Source: Marinobacter sp. JH2 (GTDB lineage: Bacteria; Pseudomonadota; Gammaproteobacteria; Pseudomonadales; Oleiphilaceae). Taken from it: a stretch of DNA of 64,000 nucleotides. Below are positions 1-8,112 of the stretch, one piece after another (the stretch's first letter is position 1; every line of letters starts with the position of its first letter). Location: contig NZ_CP037934.1 in the NCBI RefSeq assembly GCF_004353225.1, positions 496,001 to 560,000 of the forward strand. The letters run 5' to 3'. The position numbers and the translations under genes were made by a program. The notes below the pieces were generated by a model. The model saw nothing but the letters and a program-made list of their open reading frames with translations, did not search any database and had not been told where the DNA came from.

Positions 1-780
1 GCCAAACAGTATACTGGACATGTCCATCAGCACTTCAACATCGATGGCATCGCCTTCTACGCCTTCGTAATGAAGCAGTTCCGCCATTTCTTCAAAGCTG
101 GCATCGTCAAATAACAGCAGTGCTTCACCAGCGACACCCGAGCCCGTGAAGCCTTGGCACACCGCAGAAAAGGTGTTGCCGGCTCCGGCTGAGGAAATCG
201 CCATGTGAAGTTCAGAGCTGGCGATGAAAGCGACTTTCGGAATAGGCTGTTTAACGAACACTCGGAGCAGCCGGGCCAGTAAGTCCGATGAACGGCCCAT
301 GGCGACGTTGGCGGTTTCTTGCAGGTATTCCGTGAGGCTGACGGATATTTCTGGCGTGCGGCTTGGCTCTGAGAAAGCGCTATTCTTGGCCGCTAGCGCC
401 GAAAGCTCTTCCGGCCGAAAAAAGCCGTACTCCTGCAGCAAGTCTGCCACAAGCTCTGTACTCGTTGGCTTTTTAATGAAATCGATGGCGCCCAGTTTGC
501 GCACCCGTTCCCGGGCTTCGGGCTGTATGTCACCGGAAACGACAATGGTGAGCACCGGCAGGTCTTCTTTGCGGATGTGTTCCAGCACTTGGTAGCCGTC
601 TAAGCCCGGCATGTTCAGGTCCAGAAACAGCAGTTCCGCTTGGCCTTTGCGTAGAGCAGTGAGCGCTTCTTCGCCATCTTGGGCAAATAGCACGCTGTCT
701 GCCAAGCCAAGGGGCAGCGCACGGGCCATTTGTTTGCGGGCGAGTGCGGAGTCGTCGCAGATCAGGATTTTAGAGCTCAT
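1..780 (-). CDS. Response regulator with CheC/CheX-like output, partial
   Basis: The gene starts at 780 with ATG and runs off the left edge, so 260 codons are visible. Residues 1-120 form a receiver domain: acidic pair D9-D10, phosphoacceptor Asp54 in LLFLDLNMPG and a conserved lysine in FIKKPTS. The rest (from about residue 135) has a repeated pattern of small and acidic residues resembling the CheC/CheX phosphatase fold, including GEALLLFDDASFEEMAELL. This suggests a chemotaxis or signalling protein that binds or dephosphorylates a partner. The REC assignment is firm from motifs; the output domain is an inference from general resemblance. The C-terminus is outside the window. Confidence 0.7.
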   Translation of the reverse strand, partial: MSSKILICDDSALARKQMARALPLGLADSVLFAQDGEEALTALRKGQAELLFLDLNMPGLDGYQVLEHIRKEDLPVLTIVVSGDIQPEARERVRKLGAIDFIKKPTSTELVADLLQEYGFFRPEELSALAAKNSAFSEPSRTPEISVSLTEYLQETANVAMGRSSDLLARLLRVFVKQPIPKVAFIASSELHMAISSAGAGNTFSAVCQGFTGSGVAGEALLLFDDASFEEMAELLHYEGVEGDAIDVEVLMDMSSILFG

Positions 781-948
781 GGTGTTTAGTGTGCTGGCCG
801 AATCGGGAGGTGGCAAGAGTAACTTAATTTAATGTGTATAAATATACTACGTTTCGTTGATTCTGGATTGTGAGGTAACTCACTCTATTGCCGGCGGGCC
901 CTCGGATATAGTGGTTGCGTGCTAAAAAAACAAATAGAGACACAATCT

Positions 949-1836
949 ATGATTAAGCGAGCGTACGGATACGCTGCCCTTACTGTTTTTTGCTTGGGTA
1001 TTTTGCCCGTTGCCCAAGCGGAATTGGCACCCATTTCTGATGACGCGATGGGTGATGTGACGGGGCAGGCGTTTATGCAGGTTGAAAACATCGTCGGCCA
1101 AAATCACAACTTTACCCGGATGTCGCTAGGTATGGATGTGGAAACCCGGGTGAATGTAGATGACGTAAGGGTTGGTGAAATAGATGCGGGCGTGGATTTC
1201 GCGGCCAGCCATCTCGCCCTTGGCCATATTGCACGGGTTAATGGCGAAGTCTATAACGGTGTGACTTATAACGAAGGCGACGTCGTTCCCTTCGAAGCTC
1301 GCCGCCCTTACATCGAACTGGCAGAGGATGCCGCTGGTTTGGCCGGCTTTCGTATGGGCTTTCACGAGGCCCGCGGATCGGTTTCCTCCAATACCACCAG
1401 TTTTAGCGGCAATATAGGGATGCAGATTGAGTCCGGTGGGCAGGTGTATGACACTCAGCTCTTCGATGGCGCTGGCGGTGCCGCAACGGATGACCGTGCT
1501 ACGCACATTGGCTTGAAGCCCAATGACCCAAATGCCGTGGCTAATTGCGATGTAGCAACCAATTGTGCGCCGTTAACCCAGCTCCGCTCGATCGATATCG
1601 GTGAAGACTCCGGGCAAGCCGGTGCGGCGGGTTTTACAGATGGTTTCTTTATTGGTTTTCAGCGAGACGATAATGTGGCTTGGCAAACGCTGGATGGCAT
1701 GAGCTCTATTGATGTTGGCAAAGGGGTGTATCTCAACCTGCCGACGAATATGACCGTTGATATTCAGCAGTTGATCGGCCCAGGTATCGATCGTCGGCGA
1801 ACCCATCAGGTGGATATGGGGACTAAGTTGTTTTGA
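949..1836 (+). CDS. Secreted protein of unknown function
   Basis: The ATG at 949 gives a clean signal peptide (MIKRAYGYAALTVFCLG, cleavage probably after ...PVAQA), so it is preferred over the in-frame GTG at 919. The mature protein (about 272 residues) begins ELAPISDDAMGDVTGQAF, a start I associate with exported proteins of Marinobacter, Pseudomonas and Acinetobacter relatives with no proven role. No membrane anchor or enzymatic motif follows. The mature part is glycine- and aspartate-rich with many short hydrophobic stretches, compatible with a beta-rich envelope or surface protein. It stands alone, 45 bp before sbcB. Function not recognised. Confidence 0.6.
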   Translation: MIKRAYGYAALTVFCLGILPVAQAELAPISDDAMGDVTGQAFMQVENIVGQNHNFTRMSLGMDVETRVNVDDVRVGEIDAGVDFAASHLALGHIARVNGEVYNGVTYNEGDVVPFEARRPYIELAEDAAGLAGFRMGFHEARGSVSSNTTSFSGNIGMQIESGGQVYDTQLFDGAGGAATDDRATHIGLKPNDPNAVANCDVATNCAPLTQLRSIDIGEDSGQAGAAGFTDGFFIGFQRDDNVAWQTLDGMSSIDVGKGVYLNLPTNMTVDIQQLIGPGIDRRRTHQVDMGTKLF

Positions 1837-1881
1837 TTTTGTTAGACTCCTGCTACTAATTCACACGGTGGGAGTCTTCCT

Positions 1882-3330
1882 TTGATCCGCTCTTTTTACT
1901 GGCACGATTACGAAACCTTTGGTGTAGACCCGCTGCATGACCGGCCCTCCCAGTTTGCCGGGGTTCGCACCGATGCGGATTTAAACGTGATCGAAGATCC
2001 GTTGGTGATTTACTGCAAGCCAACGGATGACTACCTGCCTTCTCCTGAAGCCTGTTTGATTACTGGCATCACACCACAGAAAGCCTTGGAAGACGGTTTC
2101 CCGGAAGCGGAATTCATTGCGCAGATCAATGAAGCCTTCAGTCAGCCCGGCACTTGCGTGGTGGGCTACAACAGCCTGCGCTTTGATGACGAAGTCACTC
2201 GTAATACTTTGTACCGAAACCTGCGTGACCCCTACGCCCGCGAATGGCAGAACGGCAATTCGCGGTGGGATATTATCGATATGGTGCGGCTGACCTACGC
2301 GCTGCGCCCGGAAGGCATCAACTGGCCACGAAAAGAAGACGGCAGCCCCAGTTTCCGTTTGGAAGAACTTACGGCCGCCAACGGCATTGCCCACGAAGCG
2401 GCTCACGATGCGATGTCGGATGTTTGGGCAACGATTGCCGTGGCTAAACTGATTAAAGAGAAACAGCCCAAGCTGTTCGACTTCGTTCTGAAGAACAAAG
2501 ACAAGCACGCCGCTCGTCAAATGCTGGATGCGTCCAGCATGAAGCCGGTTTTCCACATCTCCGCCAAATTTCCAGCCAGCCGTGGTTGCTGTGCGTTGGT
2601 TGCGCCCATAGCGGAACACCCCACTAATAAGAACCAGGTCATCGTTTACGACCTGCGGGAAGACCCAACGGAACTCATCAACGCCACGCCGGAACAGATT
2701 CAGGAGCGAGTGTTTACTTCACAGGCCGAGCTGGGTGAGGGCGTACAGCGCTTCCCCCTGAAAGGTATTCAGGTAAACAAGTGCCCGGTACTGGCGCCGG
2801 CGAACATGTTGTCTACGCTCACCAAAGAACGCTTGTCTGAGCTGGAGTTGAATGGTGATGTACTGCGCGCGAATCTGGCAAAACTGCGGAACGCCCCGGA
2901 CTTGTCGGCACGCATTGCCCAAGCCTTTGATCGCAGCTTTGAAGGCAGTGACCTCACCGACCCAGACGAGCAAATTTATGCTGGCGGCTTCATCAGCAAC
3001 GCCGACCGTGAGCGGCTTAAAGATCTGATCGCCCAGCCGGTAGAGACGTTAGGTGAGCAAGAAGTGAGGTTTGATGACGAGCGTTTAAGCGAGATGCTCT
3101 TCCGCTACCGCGCCCGAAACTATCCGAACACCCTAAGCGGCGAAGAAATGGAACGCTGGGAAACCTTCAGAACGGAGCGCTTGATGAAGCCGAAGAAAGG
3201 CTGGCGGTCACTGGAAGCCTACGGGCTGGAGTTGCAACGGCTGGCGAGTGATCCGGAGTTGTCGCCCAGAAACCAGCAGATCTTGGAGGATTTGCATTTG
3301 TATGGGGAGTCTTTGATTCCTTATATGTAA
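1882..3330 (+). CDS. sbcB: Exodeoxyribonuclease I
   Basis: Exonuclease I degrades single-stranded DNA 3' to 5' and acts in recombination and mismatch repair. The N-terminal DEDDh domain starts almost at once, with FYWHDYETFGVDP (catalytic Asp and Glu), then VGYNSLRFDDE and HEAAHDAMSDVWAT (the His-x4-Asp motif). An SH3-like and helical C-terminal part follows; the 482-residue length matches the family. The start is a TTG, 8 bases after GGGAG at 1870-1874. A compact hairpin terminator follows the stop. Confidence 0.95.
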   Translation: MIRSFYWHDYETFGVDPLHDRPSQFAGVRTDADLNVIEDPLVIYCKPTDDYLPSPEACLITGITPQKALEDGFPEAEFIAQINEAFSQPGTCVVGYNSLRFDDEVTRNTLYRNLRDPYAREWQNGNSRWDIIDMVRLTYALRPEGINWPRKEDGSPSFRLEELTAANGIAHEAAHDAMSDVWATIAVAKLIKEKQPKLFDFVLKNKDKHAARQMLDASSMKPVFHISAKFPASRGCCALVAPIAEHPTNKNQVIVYDLREDPTELINATPEQIQERVFTSQAELGEGVQRFPLKGIQVNKCPVLAPANMLSTLTKERLSELELNGDVLRANLAKLRNAPDLSARIAQAFDRSFEGSDLTDPDEQIYAGGFISNADRERLKDLIAQPVETLGEQEVRFDDERLSEMLFRYRARNYPNTLSGEEMERWETFRTERLMKPKKGWRSLEAYGLELQRLASDPELSPRNQQILEDLHLYGESLIPYM

Positions 3331-3337
3331 AAAACGA

Positions 3338-3355
3338 GGGGCCAATCTTGGCCCC
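3338..3355. terminator. Hairpin terminator shared by convergent genes
   Basis: A 7-bp perfect stem (GGGGCCA / TGGCCCC) with a 4-base loop lies between the converging stops of sbcB and the TPR gene. A-rich sequence on the left and CCTTTCG on the right make it usable in both directions. Confidence 0.65.
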
Positions 3356-3363
3356 CCTTTCGT

Positions 3364-5367
3364 TTATCTCCGCTTCTGAAAATAAACACTCAAACTCTGC
3401 CCCATCAAGCTCTGCACTTCACTCCCCAGTGCCTCCGCCTGAATCTGCTTCTGCACCGGCGCAGTCGCCAAGCTGTGGCCGTCTTCATCGCGGGCTTTAA
3501 CGAGTTTCCATTCCACTTCGTTGCTGACAAGCGCCAGCAGATCTTTCAGTTGGCAGACATCTTGCGGGCGGAACCAGCGGTCGCGGCAGCCGCCTAGGCT
3601 GTAGAAAGCTTCGTCTTTCAGCAGGTCGGCCCAGGTGGAGTCCTGTTTGTTTGCCAGTACCATGCGCCGCAGTTGGCGCAAAGCGGTGCGCGTGGGTTGC
3701 AGGTTGTGCTCATCAATCAAGCGGCGGATGTGCTTGTCGCCGACGGTTTGTTCGGCCATGTTGGTATGCATGTGAACCACGGCTCCGCTGGTGGAAGCGC
3801 TATTGATCAGTGCAGCAACAGAAAGCTCTGTCATGGCCGGTGAAGGCAAGCGGCCGACTTCTACCCAGTGTACTTGATGGCCATCCGCAACGAATCGCTG
3901 GGCGATGGACCACGGCCAGAACACGATATTGTTGATGTTCAGGGTGCTGGCCATACGCGTGGCTTTGGCGATGTTGGCGAGGGATTCGTCAACCGCGATA
4001 ACTTCCACATCATCCAGATACTGCGCCAACTCCATCGCCCGCTGACCAGACTGTGCGCCGCAGACCATGATGCGCAGGGTGGCGGGAACGTGTTCGGTGT
4101 TTAAACCCAGCTCCTGCACCATCACCGCTTTCAGGCTGGTTTCGGTACGGTAAGCCAGCTGGCTCCACGCGGGCCAGGCTTGCGGCACATCCGTTTTCGC
4201 TAGGCAGAGTTCGTCGGCTTTCTCATCAAAGTTTTGTTTGATGGCTTCTTCTTCTGCCCGATTGTAGTAGCTGGCGGCCATCATGGGCTGCATGGCAACG
4301 GGCCAGTCAACCAAGTTCCACTGGCCAAGGTTCATCGCAAAACTTTGATGGAATAGGGCGCCGTACAGGGCGCTGATCATCAGGCTGCCAATCAGCGCTT
4401 CTTGCGGCTCGCCCATCGCAAACTGGGCGACGATGCTGTCGTTAATTGTGGTGATCAGTCGCTCTTCGTCATCGTCCGCCGCTAAAACGTAACCGGTTCG
4501 GTCGGCGTATTCGGCAATGGCCAGGCATAAAGACTGAAGTTCGTCCCGCAGGCTGACGGTTTGTGCGACTTCCGCCAGAATACTGCGGCGAAGCAGGGTA
4601 ACCAGCTCTTCAACTTCAGCGCTGGGCATTAAGGTTTTCTTGAGCGCGAGAATCAGCAATTCATCTTCCGCAGCTGCATCCAGAAAAATCTCGGCATTGG
4701 GGTTGTTCAAATCGTACTGCTGCTGAACGACGGCACCCACAAACCGGCCGATCTCTTGATGGGGCAGGCCGTCTTGGCAGAGCAGGGCAATGGCATCGTC
4801 TGCCAGCTCCGCATCTGCATGGTGAACCTCCAGGTTTTGCGCGCAGGTCAGCATGCCTGAGTAGACAGAGTCCCACTCGGAACCGGTTTGCAGTAGTTTG
4901 CGGTAATGTAAGAAGGCAACATCGAACTGGCCTTGCAGGCGTTTGGCATGGGCAACCCCGCAGAAAGCGGCGGCAGATTGCCGTTCGTATTTCAGTGCCT
5001 CAAGGAAATATTCTTCCGCTAGAGCTGGCCGCTCAGTCTTCAAGGCCCAATAGCCCAAGTTGCAATACTGCTGCGCCTGCCCCGGCTGGCTGTTCAGGCT
5101 GGCGTTGAACAGGGCTTGGGCTTTATCCAGCTCTCCATCGTCCATCTCTACTCGCCCCAATAAACCAAGGGCAGCGGCGTTGTCTGCCTCGATCGCCAAG
5201 GCGTCGGCCAGATACTCGCGGCACTCCTTACGCGCCTTCAGCCGTTGGGTGTAGGAAAGCCCGTTGGTGTTGGACTCCCCATACGCCAGATTCGCCTGCA
5301 AAACCAAGCGGGCGACTTGCGCCTGAACCGAACGGGAAAGATGAGCGTTGTTTTCTTGTACGTGCAT
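3364..5367 (-). CDS. TPR protein with methyltransferase-like C-terminal domain
   Basis: A 667-residue protein in two parts. Residues 50-165 contain tandem tetratricopeptide-like repeats (for example LGLLGRVEMDDGELDKAQALF, then YCNLGYWALKTERPALAEEYF), a protein-interaction scaffold. From about residue 430 there is a class I SAM-methyltransferase-like core: the glycine-rich strand-loop IMVCGAQSGQRAMEL and, one strand later, an acidic end VIAVDES. The glycine loop is degenerate against the usual GxGxG, so catalysis is uncertain. A related arrangement occurs in TPR-methyltransferases of pseudomonad relatives, but the substrate cannot be read here. It lies 0.85 kb from the flagellin genes, which only suggests a link to surface structures. 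Confidence 0.55.
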   Translation of the reverse strand: MHVQENNAHLSRSVQAQVARLVLQANLAYGESNTNGLSYTQRLKARKECREYLADALAIEADNAAALGLLGRVEMDDGELDKAQALFNASLNSQPGQAQQYCNLGYWALKTERPALAEEYFLEALKYERQSAAAFCGVAHAKRLQGQFDVAFLHYRKLLQTGSEWDSVYSGMLTCAQNLEVHHADAELADDAIALLCQDGLPHQEIGRFVGAVVQQQYDLNNPNAEIFLDAAAEDELLILALKKTLMPSAEVEELVTLLRRSILAEVAQTVSLRDELQSLCLAIAEYADRTGYVLAADDDEERLITTINDSIVAQFAMGEPQEALIGSLMISALYGALFHQSFAMNLGQWNLVDWPVAMQPMMAASYYNRAEEEAIKQNFDEKADELCLAKTDVPQAWPAWSQLAYRTETSLKAVMVQELGLNTEHVPATLRIMVCGAQSGQRAMELAQYLDDVEVIAVDESLANIAKATRMASTLNINNIVFWPWSIAQRFVADGHQVHWVEVGRLPSPAMTELSVAALINSASTSGAVVHMHTNMAEQTVGDKHIRRLIDEHNLQPTRTALRQLRRMVLANKQDSTWADLLKDEAFYSLGGCRDRWFRPQDVCQLKDLLALVSNEVEWKLVKARDEDGHSLATAPVQKQIQAEALGSEVQSLMGQSLSVYFQKRR

Positions 5368-5512
5368 GGAACACCTCGTTACCAGCCATAATCCGATGCG
5401 GCAAAGGTCTGCAGTTTTTTGCGGATTGCCGTGCGTTGAATGAGGTGTTGCGAAAGGTGTGCCAGTTTATGTGGTGATTTTTGGGCGCGGGCTTATTGCT
5501 TGCCAGAATGGC

Positions 5513-5537
5513 TTTGCAACTATAATATGGTTGCAAA
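5513..5537 (+). promoter_or_regulatory. hicAB promoter with palindromic operator
   Basis: Perfect 8-bp inverted repeat TTTGCAAC / GTTGCAAA with a 9-base spacer that contains a consensus -10 box, TATAAT (5521-5526). A repressor bound here would cover the -10. Possible -35 elements (TTGCTT at 5496 or TTGCCA at 5500) have imperfect spacing. The placement fits autorepression by HicB, whose C-terminus looks like a ribbon-helix-helix DNA-binding domain. Confidence 0.65.
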
Positions 5538-5556
5538 AGTTGATCAGGATGATCTT

Positions 5557-5823
5557 ATGGTGAACAGGGAAAAGTTAAGGGCGAAGCTGCTTCGAAAGCC
5601 AGCACCCAAAGACATAACGTGGTCTGAACTCCGTGGGTTTTTGCTCGGCTTGGGGTTTGAAGAAACCCAAGGCAATGGTTCTAGGGTCAGGTTTTATCTG
5701 CAAGCAAATTCGCCAGAGCGAGGCGTTATGATCAGATTGCATCGACCACATCCAGAGAAGGTCTGTGGTCCGTTAATGATTCGGGATGTAGTGCAAACAC
5801 TAAAAGTGTGGGGGCTGATATGA
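5557..5823 (+). CDS. hicA: HicA-family toxin (mRNA interferase)
   Basis: HicA toxins are small double-stranded-RNA-binding-fold proteins that cleave mRNA when not held by HicB. This 88-residue protein has the pattern of the longer HicA subfamily: TWSELRGFLLGLGFEETQG, then GSRVRFYL where classical HicA has a His, and IRLHRPHPEKVCGPLMIRD near the end. The ATG at 5557 is chosen because AGGA lies 7 bases upstream; an in-frame ATG at 5527 sits inside the operator without a ribosome site. The stop overlaps the hicB start. Confidence 0.85.
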   Translation: MVNREKLRAKLLRKPAPKDITWSELRGFLLGLGFEETQGNGSRVRFYLQANSPERGVMIRLHRPHPEKVCGPLMIRDVVQTLKVWGLI

Positions 5824-6170
5824 GCTCGAATACAATCAAATATAAAGGCCAGATAGGTTCCATCGAACATGATCTTGATAGAGGCGTTCTTTACGGCAAG
5901 CTCCTTTTTATCAATGACCTTGTGACCTATGAGGCTGAAAACCTCCGATCCTTAGAGCAAGAGTTTCGAGTATCGGTAGACGAGTACCTAGCGGACTGTG
6001 CCTCAATGGGTATCGAGCCAAACAAGCCATTCAAAGGATCGTTCAATATCCGAATTGGCAGGGAATTACACCGCAAGCTGGCAATGAAGGCCGCTGATGA
6101 GGGGTTAGGGTTAAACGAAGCTGTTCAGCTGGCTGTTGAGAGGTTTGTCGTTAAAGAGAGTCGACCTTAA
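5820..6170 (+). CDS. hicB: HicB-family antitoxin
   Basis: This 116-residue protein starts in an ATGA overlap with hicA, so the two are translationally coupled. The N-terminal two thirds match the HicB partner of long HicA proteins: IKYKGQIGSIEHDLDRGVLYG, then SVDEYLADCASMGIEPNKPF. The last 40 residues (FNIRIGRELHRKLAMKAADE and on) look like a ribbon-helix-helix DNA-binding domain. It should neutralise HicA and repress the shared promoter through the inverted repeat at 5513-5537. The pair lies between a TPR gene and the flagellin locus, with no mobile-element remains. Confidence 0.85.
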   Translation: MSSNTIKYKGQIGSIEHDLDRGVLYGKLLFINDLVTYEAENLRSLEQEFRVSVDEYLADCASMGIEPNKPFKGSFNIRIGRELHRKLAMKAADEGLGLNEAVQLAVERFVVKESRP

Positions 6171-6174
6171 ACAA

Positions 6175-6203
6175 AAACGGCCAGGTAGTTAGCCTGGCCG
6201 TTT
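6175..6203. terminator. Bidirectional terminator between hicB and flagellin
   Basis: Perfect 11-bp stem AAACGGCCAGG / CCTGGCCGTTT around a 7-base loop. The flanking A and T runs give a terminator in both directions for the two converging genes. Confidence 0.85.
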
Positions 6204-6220
6204 CAGTGCGCTGCGTTGGT

Positions 6221-7729
6221 TTAACCTTGCAGCAACTGCAATACCTGCTGTGGCCTTGCGTTGGCCTGTGCCAGAACAGACAAGCCAGCAGACTGAAGCA
6301 CCTGGGTACGAGCCAACTCTGCGGTCTCCGCTGCAAAGTCAGCATCGCGGATTCGGCTGTTTGAGGCCGAAAGGTTTTCTGAGGTGGTGCTCAGGTTCGC
6401 GATGGTGGACTCGAAGCGGTTTTGGACGGCGCCGAGTTCAGCACGGAAGCCGTTGATGGTATCGATGGCATAGTCGACGGCTATCATGGCTAGATCGGCG
6501 CCTTCCCGAGTCGAGATATCGATCTCGTTCATCGAAACGGTATCGCTGTCGGCTGTCCCGAAAACTTTAAAGTCAATGTTGTTCGTTGCATCACCGTTTG
6601 TATCCGCGGTAATCCCGACAGTGAACGGTTCACCAAACTGTGACGAGAACACGATGTTGTCGTTGGTTGAATCCAGGTTGGCTTTAATCCCGGTTTCATT
6701 AGTACGGGCGTTTACCTTGGCAACAATGTCGTTGAGGGAGGTTGCGCCTTCTACCGGGATGCTGGTTCCATTGACATCTACGTCGAAGTCGATGGTTTTG
6801 CCATCTTTAAAGAAATCTTGAACCGTTGTAGTGCTTGTAGCCTTGGCAATAGTCGCTGGCGTGCTTAGGTCGACAGTATTTGCCGTAGGAGTGACGTTGT
6901 CTGATAGGACGCCCTCTACCGTGAGGACTTTTTCCGAACTATTTATAAACCTAAACCCATTTTCGTACTCTTCGACAACCAACCCTTCAAGTTCGCTGTT
7001 TTGGTTTATTTGCGTTTGGAGTTGTTCTACCGCTTCATCCACACTTTTCGCGTTGGTAATTTTTAAGGTTCCGAGAGTATTTGCACCTTCCTTAATGTCT
7101 AGATCGGAAGTGGTTGATACGCCGTTGCCCGCTGTGTAATCGAGTGAGGCAGTGGCAGTATCTAGTATGCCTGGTTCGAGTGCTCTTTTCCCGAAAACAC
7201 TGGTTTGTTCAACGGTGCCACCGATTTGGCTGCCCCTAGAGTCCAAACCGCTAACCGCAATAGTTTCACCAGTATTTGCGCCAACCTGGAATGTTTGGGT
7301 ATCAAACGTGCCGTCGAGAACTTTTAGGCCGTTAAAGGAAGTCTGACTCGCTATCCGGTTGATCTCTTCAATCCGCTGCTGTACCTCCTGATTCAGAGCT
7401 TGGCGATCTGAAACGCTGTTCGTGGCGTTGGCTGACTGAACGGCCAACTCACGAATCCGCTGTAGGTTGTTGGTGATCTCATCCATCGCCCCTTCAGCCG
7501 TTTGTGCCAAAGAAATGCCGTCGTTGGCATTCCGTTGGGCGACATTCAAGCCCGAGATTTGAGACTGGAAGCGTTCAGATATCGCAAGTCCTGCGGCATC
7601 GTCTTTGGCGGAGTTGATGCGTAGACCCGAAGACAAGCGTTCCAGCGCAGTATTGGCCTGGCTCTGTGAGGCGTTGAGGTTCCGTTGTGCGTTCAGTGAC
7701 GCCATGTTGGTGTTAATAACCTGAGGCAT
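6221..7729 (-). CDS. fliC: Flagellin (first copy)
   Basis: A 502-residue filament subunit. The N-terminal D0/D1 helices ([38 protein letters not shown], then [16 protein letters not shown]) and the C-terminal D1/D0 helices ([19 protein letters not shown] and ARPQQVLQLLQ) are canonical. The middle (about residues 170-410) is variable, threonine- and aspartate-rich, with flagellin-IN-like stretches. It is read opposite to a second flagellin; the conserved ends are near-identical and the cores differ. Upstream on its strand is a sigma-54 type site, whereas the other copy has a sigma-28 type site, so the two may be made at different stages. Confidence 0.95.
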   Translation of the reverse strand: MPQVINTNMASLNAQRNLNASQSQANTALERLSSGLRINSAKDDAAGLAISERFQSQISGLNVAQRNANDGISLAQTAEGAMDEITNNLQRIRELAVQSANATNSVSDRQALNQEVQQRIEEINRIASQTSFNGLKVLDGTFDTQTFQVGANTGETIAVSGLDSRGSQIGGTVEQTSVFGKRALEPGILDTATASLDYTAGNGVSTTSDLDIKEGANTLGTLKITNAKSVDEAVEQLQTQINQNSELEGLVVEEYENGFRFINSSEKVLTVEGVLSDNVTPTANTVDLSTPATIAKATSTTTVQDFFKDGKTIDFDVDVNGTSIPVEGATSLNDIVAKVNARTNETGIKANLDSTNDNIVFSSQFGEPFTVGITADTNGDATNNIDFKVFGTADSDTVSMNEIDISTREGADLAMIAVDYAIDTINGFRAELGAVQNRFESTIANLSTTSENLSASNSRIRDADFAAETAELARTQVLQSAGLSVLAQANARPQQVLQLLQG

Positions 7730-7829
7730 ATCGTTCTCCCTATTCAGAGATGCCGGAAGCTCAGAGCCAGAAAACCAGGGCGCTGCGCCGGCAGAAAAAT
7801 TGTTTGTTTGCCGTGTTGACGGGAGTTAA

Positions 7830-7845
7830 GCGAAGGGTGTGCCAA
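7830..7845 (-). promoter_or_regulatory. Candidate sigma-54 promoter for the leftward flagellin
   Basis: On the minus strand the site reads TTGGCACACCCTTCGC. It keeps the invariant GG and GC with exactly 10 bases between them and a perfect TGGCAC -24 element; the -12 element is TCGC instead of TTGC. Predicted transcript start is about 90 bases before the flagellin ATG. The 383-bp gap 7730-8112 holds only this site, the rightward promoter and leaders. Confidence 0.5.
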
Positions 7846-7996
7846 TATCTCAGATCTGGTTTTATCTTCTTGTTATTAAAGTAGTTGGTGTTGGCTTGGC
7901 TCTTTCGGAAGCATGCTCTTTGCCAACTTACCGTCAGCAAAAACGGAAGTTGCTTGCCGCTTTTACATTCTTTTACAAAGAAAGTTCCATTTTTCC

Positions 7997-8023
7997 TAAA
8001 GCAACCCGATCAGATGCCGTTAA
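7997..8023 (+). promoter_or_regulatory. Candidate sigma-28 (FliA) promoter for the rightward flagellin
   Basis: TAAAGCAA, 11 bases, GCCGTTAA. The -10 matches the FliA consensus GCCGATAA at 7 of 8 positions and the -35 matches TAAAGTTT at 5 of 8, with the exact 11-base spacing. The start would give a leader of about 80 bases ending in the ribosome site AGGGGAAG before the ATG at 8113. Confidence 0.6.
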
Positions 8024-8112
8024 GTGAAGTAACAGGGCGGCGCTCCTAACCAAAAAAAGAGAACGCCAGACCTTAACCATGAAATAACGACATCTGTCGA
8101 AGGGGAAGCATA

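Noticed and set aside
7839..8027. 62-codon open frame in the gap between the flagellin genes
   Set aside because: It covers both predicted promoters, has no ribosome site and no recognisable protein pattern.
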